From: Zobellia uliginosa
Lineage (GTDB): Bacteria; Bacteroidota; Bacteroidia; Flavobacteriales; Flavobacteriaceae
Assembly (NCBI RefSeq): GCF_018860745.1
Contig: NZ_JAHKPY010000003.1
Location: 1,004,062-1,068,061 of the forward strand
DNA length: 64,000 nucleotides
Direction of reading: 5' to 3'
In this document: in pieces, positions 53,057-62,100 of the stretch
How positions within the stretch are numbered: the first letter of the stretch is position 1
Layout of the letters: every line of letters starts with the position of its first letter
The notes under the pieces: model-generated
Database searches by the model: none
The model's input: the letters and a program-made list of their open reading frames with translations, nothing else
What the model was told of the DNA's origin: nothing
Made by a program: the position numbers and the translations under genes

Positions 53057-56000
53057 TTAAAGTGTTATATAATTCATGGCGATTACTATTTGATTGTATT
53101 GCGAAAGCTTATCTAAATAATCTAACTTTACTTCATAGGCACTTTCCAAACTTTGAATGTACTGGTAAAAGTCCACCTCTCCATTTTTAAAGCTGCCATT
53201 TGCGGTTTTTATAATTTCATCAGAGAGAATACGCCCTTCCTGTTCATAATAATCTAAGGCTCTATTTAAATGATTCATCTGTTTTTTTAAAGCCATATAC
53301 TTAGCCTTTAGTAGAATAGCATATTCGTTATACTCCTCGGTAGCTATTTCTTTCGCAAAACTTGCCGCTTTAATTTTAGAAGCTTGTCCACCAAATAAAA
53401 CCGGAATCCTTAACCCCAATTGATAACCGTATAAATTACCATTAAGGCCCGAATTTGTTCCTTGAAAATAATTTAAGTTAATATCCGGCAAGAGACGCTG
53501 TCTTTCAAAATCCTGTTGATATTTTAAAAGAGAAATCCTGTTCTGGTAATATTTTATTTCTGCACTTCCATTAATGTCCGTCGCGTCAAAATTTACTTTC
53601 AAAATTGTTTCACGAACAATCGTCAGTTTATCCTCTGACTGTACAACCTTATTTAAGTTACTATAAGCCAAGGCAACATTTTGTTGTGCTTCATGATATT
53701 TTAAATTGATCTGCTTCTGTTTTGAAACTGCGGTTATTTTTTCCAGATAATTGGTTTCTCCCAACTCAAAACGTCTTGCGGCTACACTAGAAAAACTAGA
53801 ATACAGGCTGTCTAATGTGGCGAGCACTCGCTGCTTTTCTTGTGCAATTTGATAGGTGAAATATGCACTTGCTACACTTCTCTCTATACCTTTTTTCTGA
53901 ATTTCATACGAATTAGTAGCTAAAGCTAGATGAGCCTTATTGACTTTCTTTTCGGAAAAATATAGAGTAGGAAACTTAAAGTCCTGTTGAATGCCATAGA
54001 CCCGTAGTGGTTCATTGTTAGAGGCCAGATTATTTTCATCAAACTCATAATAGAGGTGAGTTTTATCAAAACTAAAAGCGCTATTTACTAAGGCATTTGA
54101 TTGTTTTATTTCCAACCTATGAGCATTGAGCCCCGCATTATTTTCTATAGCCAACAGAATTAAGGCTTCGCAATCCATAGACGTTTCTTGTGCATTGCTA
54201 TTCATTGAAACCATAAGCAAAATAACACCTAAACCAATTGATTTATTCTTATTAAAACCTGAGACTTTTTGCGTAGACTTTTCAAAATAAGAGTATAGTA
54301 CTGGCAAAACTACCAAGGTTAGCAATGTAGCAGTAATTAATCCGCCAATAACCACTGTGGCCAATGGCCGTTGTACTTCTGCCCCCGCATTTGTTGATAT
54401 CGCCATGGGTAAAAACCCAAAGGCAGCTGCCATTGCCGTTAATAAAACAGCACGTAACCTATCTTTTGCCCCCTGCTTAACCAGCTCATTAATATCATTG
54501 AATTGATTTCCCTTTTTCAGCTCTTTAAAATGTTCTATTAAAACAATTCCGTTAAGTACCGCAATACCAAAAAGTGCAATAAAACCAACCCCCGCAGATA
54601 TACTAAAAGGTAAGTCCCGTAACCACAACAATAAAACCCCTCCTACAGCTGCAAGCGGAATAGCTGAATAAATCATCAATGCCTCCTTAACCGATTGAAA
54701 AGCAAAATAAAGAAGTACAAAAATTAGAATTAGGGCAATTGGCACGGCAACCAATAATCTAGATTTTGCACTCTGAAGGTTTTCGAACTGTCCGCCATAA
54801 GTAATTGTATATCCCACAGGCAGGTCTATATTTTCATCTATTAATTTTTGCATATCATCCACAACAGATTGAAGGTCCCTATTGCGGACATTGACTCCCA
54901 CAACAATTCTTCGCCTAGTATCATCTCGGGATATCTTTGCAGCTCCTTTCTTATAAGTTATATCTGCCAATTCGTTTAAAGGTATTTTCCCTCCACTTGG
55001 AACATCTATATACAGGTTTTTAAGGTTTTCAATATCCTGTCGCAGTCGTTTATCTAGGCGCACAATTACATCAAAACGACGTTCACCTTCAAAAACTTGT
55101 CCTGCAGAACTACCGGCAAAACCCATAGAAACCATATCATTTACCTCTTGGATATTGAGACCGTATCGTGCAATCTTTGTTCTATTGAATTTTACATTCA
55201 TTTCAGGAAGCCCAACTATCTTTTCTACCGATATATCTGCAGCACCCTTTACATTTGTAATTAAAGTTCCTATTTCGTTTCCTTTTTTTGCTAGAATATC
55301 TAAATCATCACCAAAAATTTTGATTGCGATATCCGCCCTAACCCCAGTAATCAATTCATTAAATCGCATTTCAATAGGCTGGGTAAACTCAACCTCCATT
55401 CCAGGAATAACAGAAAGAGCCTCTTTAAATAGATCCGCCAGTTGATCTTTAGATTTTGCAGAAACCCATTCACTTTTAGGTTTTAGCACAATAATAACAT
55501 CGCTTTCTTCCATAGACATTGGATCTGTAGGCACTTCAGCTGCACCAATACGTGTAACCACCTGTTTTACCTCGGGGAATTTATCTAGCAGTATTTTTTC
55601 AATTTCCGTAGTGATTTCAACGGTATTGCTAAGGGAAGTTCCTGTCTTAAGAACAGGCTGGATCACAAAATCGCCTTCGTCTAAAGTTGGTACAAATTCG
55701 CCACCCATGACAGCGTACAAGTAAACCGCTACCGTCAATAACGTACAAGCTATTCCCAAAACCATACGTTTGCTATGTAAGGCCCAATGAATAACAGGCT
55801 CATACTTCTTATTTAACCATTTCATGAACCGAACCGATATATTTTTATCAGATGATATTGAGGGTTTTAAAAATACTGCGGCAGCTACAGGTACATAAGT
55901 GAAACAGAACAACATAGCTCCTAAAAGAGCAAAGCTAAAAGTTAGCGCCATTGGTTTAAACATTTTACCCTCTACTCCAGAAAGAGAAAGAATAGGAATA

Positions 56001-57391
56001 AAAACAATCAATATAATTAGTTGACCAAAAATAGCGGAATTCATCATTTTTGAAGCACCCTTAATGGTAATCTGATCCTTAATAAGTTGCTGTTCCGCGT
56101 TACTTACCCGAAGAATCTCATTCTTTTTCTGTGTGATTTGAAAGGCAATAAACTCCACAATTATTACTGCTCCATCTATGATGATTCCAAAATCTATTGC
56201 ACCCAAACTCATTAGATTAGCATCCACACCAAAAATATACATGAGGGAGAGAGCAAACAGTAAACATAGGGGTATAACTGATGCCACTACCAGACCCGAA
56301 CGAAAATTACCCAAAAGAAGAACGACCACGAATATTACGATCAAACATCCTAAAATTAGATTTTCGGATACGGTTAAAGTTGTTTTCGCAATAAGCTCAC
56401 TTCGATCTAAAAAAGCATTAATAAATACCCCTTGCGGTAAGGATTGAGATATATTTTCTACGCGTTCTTTTACGGCATCTATGACTTTTTTGGAATTGGC
56501 ATCCTTTAACATCATTACTTGCCCTAATACTTTTTCTCCTTCTCCGTTACCAGTTATGGCCCCAAAACGGGTTGCGCTTCCAAAACCTACTTCTGCTACA
56601 TCCTTAATATAAATGGGAAGATTCCCTTCATTTTTAACTACAATCGCACCAATATCCTCAAGTGAGCCGATCAACCCTTCTCCACGAATAAAATAGGCTT
56701 GGTTTATTTTTTCTATATAACCACCTCCAGAAATGCTATTGTTCATTTTAACAGCCTTATATACGTCTTGGGCCGTAATGTTCATAGCATTTAACTTTTC
56801 AGAATTTATAGCTACTTCATATTGTTTTAGAAAACCTCCCCAAGTATTGACCTCTACAACTCCTGGAATACCCGAAAGTTGACGTCTTACCACCCAATCC
56901 TGTATAGTTCGCAAATCTTCAGCACTATACTGGTCCTTAAACTCTGGAGCTACATCCAGTATATATTGATAGATTTCTCCAAGACCTGTTGTAATGGGGC
57001 CCATTTCAGGCACGCCAAATCCTTCAGGAATTTTTTCAGAGGCTGATTTAATTTTTTCAGAAATAAGCTGGCGAGGTAGATAAGTCCCCATATCATCTTC
57101 AAAGACTATGGTTACAACAGACAGGCCAAATTTAGACACTGACCTGATTTCCTTCACCCCAGGTAAATTGGCCATTTCCAACTCCACCGGATACGTTATA
57201 AACTGCTCTATATCCTGTGTAGACAGATTTCTGGAAGTAGTAATTACCTGTACCTGATTATTTGTTACATCAGGCACTGCTCCAATAGGTATTTGTGTTA
57301 TTGAATATAATCCAAAACCAATGATAAACGCGGTAAACAAAAGAACAATCAACTTGTTCTTTATGCTGAAATTAATGATATATGATAGCAT
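53057..57391 (-). CDS. cusA: CusA/CzcA-type RND heavy-metal pump fused to a TolC-like outer-membrane factor
   Basis: A 1444-residue fusion. Residues 1 to about 1040 are a complete heavy-metal RND pump with 12 helices (FSIKNKLIVLLFTAFIIGFG at the start, GAIDFGIIIDGAVIIVEF for TM4 with the proton-relay Asp, GVDANLMSLG). Residues about 1065-1444 are a TolC-like outer-membrane factor with its long coiled-coil helices. The junction holds a hydrophobic segment ending NSNAQ (about 1047-1066) that looks like an uncleaved or cleaved signal peptide. The OMF part is somewhat shorter than a free one. This makes one polypeptide out of CusA plus CusC; exported metal probably Cu, Ag, Zn or Co. Confidence 0.93.
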   Translation of the reverse strand: MLSYIINFSIKNKLIVLLFTAFIIGFGLYSITQIPIGAVPDVTNNQVQVITTSRNLSTQDIEQFITYPVELEMANLPGVKEIRSVSKFGLSVVTIVFEDDMGTYLPRQLISEKIKSASEKIPEGFGVPEMGPITTGLGEIYQYILDVAPEFKDQYSAEDLRTIQDWVVRRQLSGIPGVVEVNTWGGFLKQYEVAINSEKLNAMNITAQDVYKAVKMNNSISGGGYIEKINQAYFIRGEGLIGSLEDIGAIVVKNEGNLPIYIKDVAEVGFGSATRFGAITGNGEGEKVLGQVMMLKDANSKKVIDAVKERVENISQSLPQGVFINAFLDRSELIAKTTLTVSENLILGCLIVIFVVVLLLGNFRSGLVVASVIPLCLLFALSLMYIFGVDANLMSLGAIDFGIIIDGAVIIVEFIAFQITQKKNEILRVSNAEQQLIKDQITIKGASKMMNSAIFGQLIILIVFIPILSLSGVEGKMFKPMALTFSFALLGAMLFCFTYVPVAAAVFLKPSISSDKNISVRFMKWLNKKYEPVIHWALHSKRMVLGIACTLLTVAVYLYAVMGGEFVPTLDEGDFVIQPVLKTGTSLSNTVEITTEIEKILLDKFPEVKQVVTRIGAAEVPTDPMSMEESDVIIVLKPKSEWVSAKSKDQLADLFKEALSVIPGMEVEFTQPIEMRFNELITGVRADIAIKIFGDDLDILAKKGNEIGTLITNVKGAADISVEKIVGLPEMNVKFNRTKIARYGLNIQEVNDMVSMGFAGSSAGQVFEGERRFDVIVRLDKRLRQDIENLKNLYIDVPSGGKIPLNELADITYKKGAAKISRDDTRRRIVVGVNVRNRDLQSVVDDMQKLIDENIDLPVGYTITYGGQFENLQSAKSRLLVAVPIALILIFVLLYFAFQSVKEALMIYSAIPLAAVGGVLLLWLRDLPFSISAGVGFIALFGIAVLNGIVLIEHFKELKKGNQFNDINELVKQGAKDRLRAVLLTAMAAAFGFLPMAISTNAGAEVQRPLATVVIGGLITATLLTLVVLPVLYSYFEKSTQKVSGFNKNKSIGLGVILLMVSMNSNAQETSMDCEALILLAIENNAGLNAHRLEIKQSNALVNSAFSFDKTHLYYEFDENNLASNNEPLRVYGIQQDFKFPTLYFSEKKVNKAHLALATNSYEIQKKGIERSVASAYFTYQIAQEKQRVLATLDSLYSSFSSVAARRFELGETNYLEKITAVSKQKQINLKYHEAQQNVALAYSNLNKVVQSEDKLTIVRETILKVNFDATDINGSAEIKYYQNRISLLKYQQDFERQRLLPDINLNYFQGTNSGLNGNLYGYQLGLRIPVLFGGQASKIKAASFAKEIATEEYNEYAILLKAKYMALKKQMNHLNRALDYYEQEGRILSDEIIKTANGSFKNGEVDFYQYIQSLESAYEVKLDYLDKLSQYNQIVIAMNYITL

Positions 57392-57467
57392 TTTCTCATA
57401 AAATAAATAAACGTTAGACGTCCTAGTTTCACCATGATGAACGGACTTTTAAATGAATACGACTATT

Positions 57468-57866
57468 TTATGAATGCCGTGGTGGCTGTAGAATACCTTC
57501 TGAATGCAATGATGATGAAGGAGCTTGATAAAAGAAATTGTGTAACCTACTCTCAGAAACCTCAATTGTCCTTAAACCATCGGCCTGTTTATTTAGAACA
57601 ATTGCTGCAACGGAAGAAAAATGCGAATGATGTTGAAAAGGCAACTGCTCATGGTCTTCTTTTTCTTCTTGATGGTCTTTTTCGTGACTTGCTTTTAGTT
57701 CTCCATAATGTTTAGATATAAACACTATGACGTTATCACCGTATTGCTCACTATGATACTGAGCGTGCTCAAAAAATTCGTCTATTTGAGATACATCACA
57801 AAGCCCTATTCCTAAACTTTGCAATAGAACGAAGAATGATAACGCTATGGTAATTATTTTATTCAC
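57468..57866 (-). CDS. Small exported His-rich protein of the metal efflux operon
   Basis: A 132-residue exported protein. The signal peptide (about residues 1-23) is clear. The mature part has a His/Glu-rich centre, about residues 60-85, with HEKDHQEEKEDHEQ and QHHSH, typical of a weak metal-binding segment. It precedes the pump by 76 bp on the same strand and so leads the operon. Similar small proteins are commonly found ahead of CusA-like genes in Bacteroidetes, mostly uncharacterised. It probably buffers the metal for the pump (inference). An overlapping open frame on the plus strand at 57434-57715 is a shadow. Confidence 0.75.
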   Translation of the reverse strand: MNKIITIALSFFVLLQSLGIGLCDVSQIDEFFEHAQYHSEQYGDNVIVFISKHYGELKASHEKDHQEEKEDHEQLPFQHHSHFSSVAAIVLNKQADGLRTIEVSESRLHNFFYQAPSSSLHSEGILQPPRHS

Positions 57867-58390
57867 TACATTAAAGATAGCGATAAACGCTTTTATTTAC
57901 TCCCATGAGTCTATATTCTAACCTAATATAGAATTAGTCTACACACTAAATGGCGGATAGCTAAATTTTAAAAACTAGTTGTTGTAGCTTAAAAAAAAGA
58001 AGGATACCAAGACAAAACTGTATTTTATGTTTATAAAGCAGCATGGCAAATCTTATTTCGGAATATTTTTTCAAAAATTAAGTTTAATTTAATTTAAGCC
58101 AATTAAAAAAAAACGAAAGTATTGTATAACAGAAACTTACATATATTTTAGATAAAAAAATAGAAATAATATCACATCTATTTTCTGTTGTAATTATGAG
58201 TTTGAAAAGCAGCCAGAAAAAAAATTAACTGGGAAATAGCCCATTTTTAATAGTATTTTGTATTTTAAGATTAAATTTGCATCATTTTTGAAGCGAATTT
58301 AATTTGTTAAAGTAATTATAATCTATTTATGATTCTTGCGCATATTTTTTTGTTTAATTAATTTTACCAAAGTTCAAACGTAATATATTT
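57867..58390. other. AT-rich intergenic region (524 bp)
   Basis: A long stretch of very AT-rich DNA between the divergent His-rich protein and the 75-residue protein. No coding frame or tRNA is seen. It contains a possible -7 box TAAATTTG at 58272-58279, but with TTTG only 11 bp upstream, not the usual spacing. It should hold both promoters. Confidence 0.55.
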
Positions 58391-58618
58391 ATGGACATAT
58401 TAGAAGAAGCAGAAATTTTTGAAACTACCAAGATGAGTCACATGAGTACCAGTGACAGGGTAACTGCTTCAAGAGAGGCAAAACGACTTATTCTAGAAAT
58501 CAACGAAATTTACAAGAAAACAAAGGATGCTAACTTGATGGATGTCATGAAGCGTCTAACGGCGAAAAAGAAAAGAATCGATATTCGCTTAAAGGGAAGA
58601 CCCGATTCAGGAATCTAG
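58391..58618 (+). CDS. Small charged hypothetical protein
   Basis: A 75-residue basic/acidic helical protein (ILEEAEIFETTKMSHMS at the start, AKRLILEINEIYKKTKD in the middle, LTAKKKRIDIRLKGRPDSG at the end). Coding quality is good and the C-terminus ends in a basic RLKGR-type tail, so a nucleic-acid or protein partner is possible. I do not recognise a family; a conserved Flavobacteriia small protein is plausible. It is alone, with a 524-bp AT-rich upstream region and a hairpin about 110 bp downstream. Confidence 0.66.
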   Translation: MDILEEAEIFETTKMSHMSTSDRVTASREAKRLILEINEIYKKTKDANLMDVMKRLTAKKKRIDIRLKGRPDSGI

Positions 58619-58724
58619 GCGCCCAGGTGTGTAATATGCAAACTTTCCGTAAATCGTTTTACAACGGACGCATAATTCCTCATAAGGAATAATTTTCAAG
58701 ATTCTTTAAACTTTAAAACTATGT

Positions 58725-58766
58725 AGAAATGACCCATTTGGGTCTTTTCTGCGTTTGTTTTTTTTT
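58725..58766 (+). terminator. Hairpin terminator downstream of the small protein gene
   Basis: AGAAA-T-GACCC (58725-58735), loop ATTT, GGGTC-T-TTTCT (58740-58750), i.e. 10 pairs with one mismatch, then GCGTTTG and a run of Ts at 58758-58766. It lies 107 bp after the stop at 58618, leaving an unusually long 3' region. Confidence 0.75.
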
Positions 58767-58931
58767 GAATCAGAGGGTTGTTTAAAATCGTGTGATTGCG
58801 CAGCTATTTATTAAAATGTTGTGCTATAGTATTTTATGATTTATTCATAAGAAGAATAAAACTTATTATGAGGTTAGCCCTGAAGTAAGTTGCCTCCCTT
58901 AAATTGGCATCACGAATCTGAATTTAAAAGC

Positions 58932-58966
58932 AAAACCCCATAAACATACTGTTTACGGGGTTTTTT
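58932..58966 (-). terminator. Rho-independent terminator after tRNA-Ser (bidirectional)
   Basis: AAAACCCC and GGGGTTTTTT enclose TAAAC/GTTTA, an almost perfect stem around a 5-base loop. On the minus strand it follows the tRNA-Ser 3' end by three bases and ends in a U-run. Confidence 0.85.
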
Positions 58967-58969
58967 CTG

Positions 58970-59054
58970 CGGAGAAAGAGGGATTCGAACCCCCGGAGGT
59001 GTGACCCTCAACAGTTTTCAAGACTGCCGCATTCGACCACTCTGCCATTTCTCC
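58970..59054 (-). tRNA. tRNA-Ser (anticodon TGA)
   Basis: On the minus strand: 85 bases from GGAGAAATGGCAGAGTGG to the discriminator G. The acceptor stem GGAGAAA pairs with TTTCTCC, the T-arm holds GGTTCGAATCC, a long variable arm (GTTGAGGGTCACACCTCC region) marks a class II tRNA, and the anticodon loop CTTGAAA has TGA (plus strand 59018-59020). It reads UCN serine codons. CCA is not encoded. Confidence 0.97.
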
Positions 59055-59171
59055 TGAGTGCCTCATCAGGTATTCCCTGAATGCGGGTGCAAATATAGTA
59101 ACCTTTTTCAATTACGCAAAGGGCTTTTTACTTTTTATTTTTCTCTTCATAATTATAATTACAAATGACTA

Positions 59172-62100
59172 TTATCTTACAATAAATTTGCGGGTCTGTG
59201 ACCATTTTTTCCCTTGTACTTTTAGAATGTAAACACCCGTTCCTAAATCATCCGTAGCTAGTTGTTCAAAAGATTGTTGGCAATCCATCAACTTCGTCCA
59301 AGATCTAATAAAACGACCTTCTATAGTAAAAATGCTTAAGGTAAGATCTTCTTCATTTTCCTCACCATCCACTAACAATATATCAGCCGTTAGTGTTTTA
59401 GATCGATCTATGGGGTTTGGAAAGAGCATCACGTTATTTCCAGGATTTTTGAAATCTACTTTAATCTCATCAGAATAAACTGTTTTACCCTCTACGGTTA
59501 TAGCTGCTATCCTGTAAACAGCACTTCCAATTATAGGGCTGTAATCATACCCATTATAATTATTATGTCCTATTGATCTTACTCCTGGTTGATCGGTCAC
59601 AAATCTAAAATTATCACCGTTAACCGATTTTTCTATACTAAATGTTTCAATTCCTATATCGTTGTTAACCGTCCATTTGATATTCACTACGTGAGATTCA
59701 TTTTCAGAAAATACCTTTTCAAAGAAAAAATCACTTAAAAGCTCATTTGATTTTAATGCTACAGTGTTTGAACTTTCTTCATATGTCTTGCCCATAACAT
59801 CAACTTCCGAACCAAAAACCATATAATGCACTTCTTCATTAGTATGAGCGATTTCTACATCACCACATATCTCCTCTTCCACAAACACTCTCACATCCGT
59901 TCCTTTAAGTTCTTTATAGCGTAAAGATGCAGCATTACCCCCGTATTCAGACCCAAGACCACCTATGAACAAAGCATTATCGTCATAATTCTGTGAAAAA
60001 TTTAGAGTATGCCAGTTATGATTTACCGTACGACCGGAATTTATCATCTCAAAAGATGAATCACCTTCTGTTAATGTTCCAGGCTCAACAGCAAGCCAAC
60101 TTACTATTTCCGGTTTATGCCCGCCAATAGCATTGTCTCTTTCTTTTAACTTTAAACGGAGTTGATTTGTATTTGAGTAACGCTCGTCAAAAAATACGTT
60201 TACAGCTTCAGCCTCATTTTCTGTAACGCATTGGCCAAAAACTAATGGTTCTTCATTAAAAGAGCGATTGAACCTTTGTCTATACCACTGGTGATCACGA
60301 CCCTCTATATTTCCTGCTTGTAATAATTTGCCATTTACAAGTTCGTGCACCCCTGCTTCTACTACTATATAAGGAATAGTTTCAAAAAGATGACTTTCAT
60401 CCCAACACTCCCATTCATCAATGCGCACCCTAAAACTTGAGCTCGTTACATCCTTTACTCTTACTGTAGCCTGGTTAGAACCTTCATATGTAGGAGCGCC
60501 GGCAATAACAACTGGGTTTTTATAATTTCTATTTAATTTCACGGTTGCCCAGTTATGGTTAGCTTCAACTTTTCCGGTCTCACCAATAGCGCTTACTTCA
60601 GTTTCCTTACTAACTGGTTCAAGCTTCCATTTTTGATTTGCAGAGTTGCTTGATGTCCATGTTACCCCAGGTCTATCATTTTCCGTTGTGCCCTTTGAAA
60701 TATGAAGAGCAAGACCGTTGTATGCGCTGACTATTCTTAAATTTTCTCCATCTATATCTTCAAAATACCATAATTGGTGTTGACTACCATCCCACATTTC
60801 CTGAACTACATTAGACCCTCGTTCGGCCTTCAAAGTACGAAGTGACAACACCATGTCAGAATGTAAAGCTTTAATACGATATTTACCACCACCCATTTCC
60901 TCAACATACCATTTTCTGTCATCACCAACATTAGATATACTGTTTATAGCTCTTGCATTAGTTAGAAGAGACGCATCTTCAATTGCTAAATACTTTTCAA
61001 GATTTCCCATTTTTAGGTTATACCAACCGTTTTCAACTGATATAGGCCCATTTACATCCAAGCCATCTATCCAACCTGTAAGGATTTCTAGATAATCTTC
61101 ATCTAGCATATTACGTCCAATGGGTGGCATGCGATCATCTGAATTACTGGCATCCCTAACATATAAAGTTGAATTTATAACATCCTTTGGTTTTACAATC
61201 TTGTTACCTGGTATTGAGGCATGACTTTCAACATCTTGATTGATTAAATATTGGTCATAAAGGGCCGTCATAGCTCTACCATCAAATGCACCCTCTACCC
61301 CATTTGGACGATGGCAATATGCGCAATTGGCATCCATATATGAGCGCACCTTCATAACATCACTTGCTTTCTCTGAATTGATATGCGCAGATGCCGGCAG
61401 TTTTACATGGGATGGAATGTCATTAGTAAACATATTCAGGTGACTCCACGTCTCCAGTTGGTTGCCTGTTATACCTGTTGATGGATAGGTGAAATTTTTA
61501 TTGAGTTGCCGTGTTTTTAGACCTAAAGAATAGCCTGCAACACTATTATGACATTGCATACATTGATTACGAGTTGGAAAATCCCAAGTTTGCTCTACAA
61601 CCGACCCATCTTTTTTCTTGACCTGATATTTTTGTGAAATGGATTCGTCTAGCCCTACCAGAACGGCATCCGTTTGCTCATCGTTCCATTTGTAGGTAAC
61701 GGCATACGCATTATTATTCTCATTAAAGACTAAAAAACGGGTTTCCAGCTTGATGATTTTAGTAGAATCGTTTTCATCTATAGGAAGATTAAATTGTTTT
61801 ATAACCACCGTGCCAGGGGGAAATGACCAATTCTCTTCATTTTGAAAAACAATCTGCTCCGCAGCGGAATTATGTTCACCATCATTTGGTAACGCAATCC
61901 ATCGTTGCTTTTCAGCTCCATCTGACCATAAAGGTGTATTTACATCATATGGAACTATACCTGCCACAGGGGTAAGACTTTCTAAATCTGAAAACACATT
62001 TAAACTAGAAAGTTTTATTGGGGGATCGGATACAGTACCCGATCGTACCACCTTATGGATGACACCTCCATCTTGAGCTGTACCAAATAAGTCCAGTATA

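Larger units (their letters stand above)
58619..58969. other. Intergenic region between the small protein and tRNA-Ser
   Basis: A 351-bp stretch with two hairpins (listed separately). The 106 bases between the small gene stop and the first hairpin have no open frame of note and could be a 3' UTR or a small RNA. The rest is AT-rich without recognised features. Confidence 0.5.

Noticed and set aside
57434-57715. 93-residue plus-strand frame before the metal operon
   Set aside because: Antisense to the His-rich exported protein, which has a signal peptide and operon context, so the minus-strand gene is preferred.
57867-58390. Possible small genes or CRISPR-like repeats in the AT-rich gap
   Set aside because: Runs of A and T give no frame with coding bias and no regularly spaced repeats are present.
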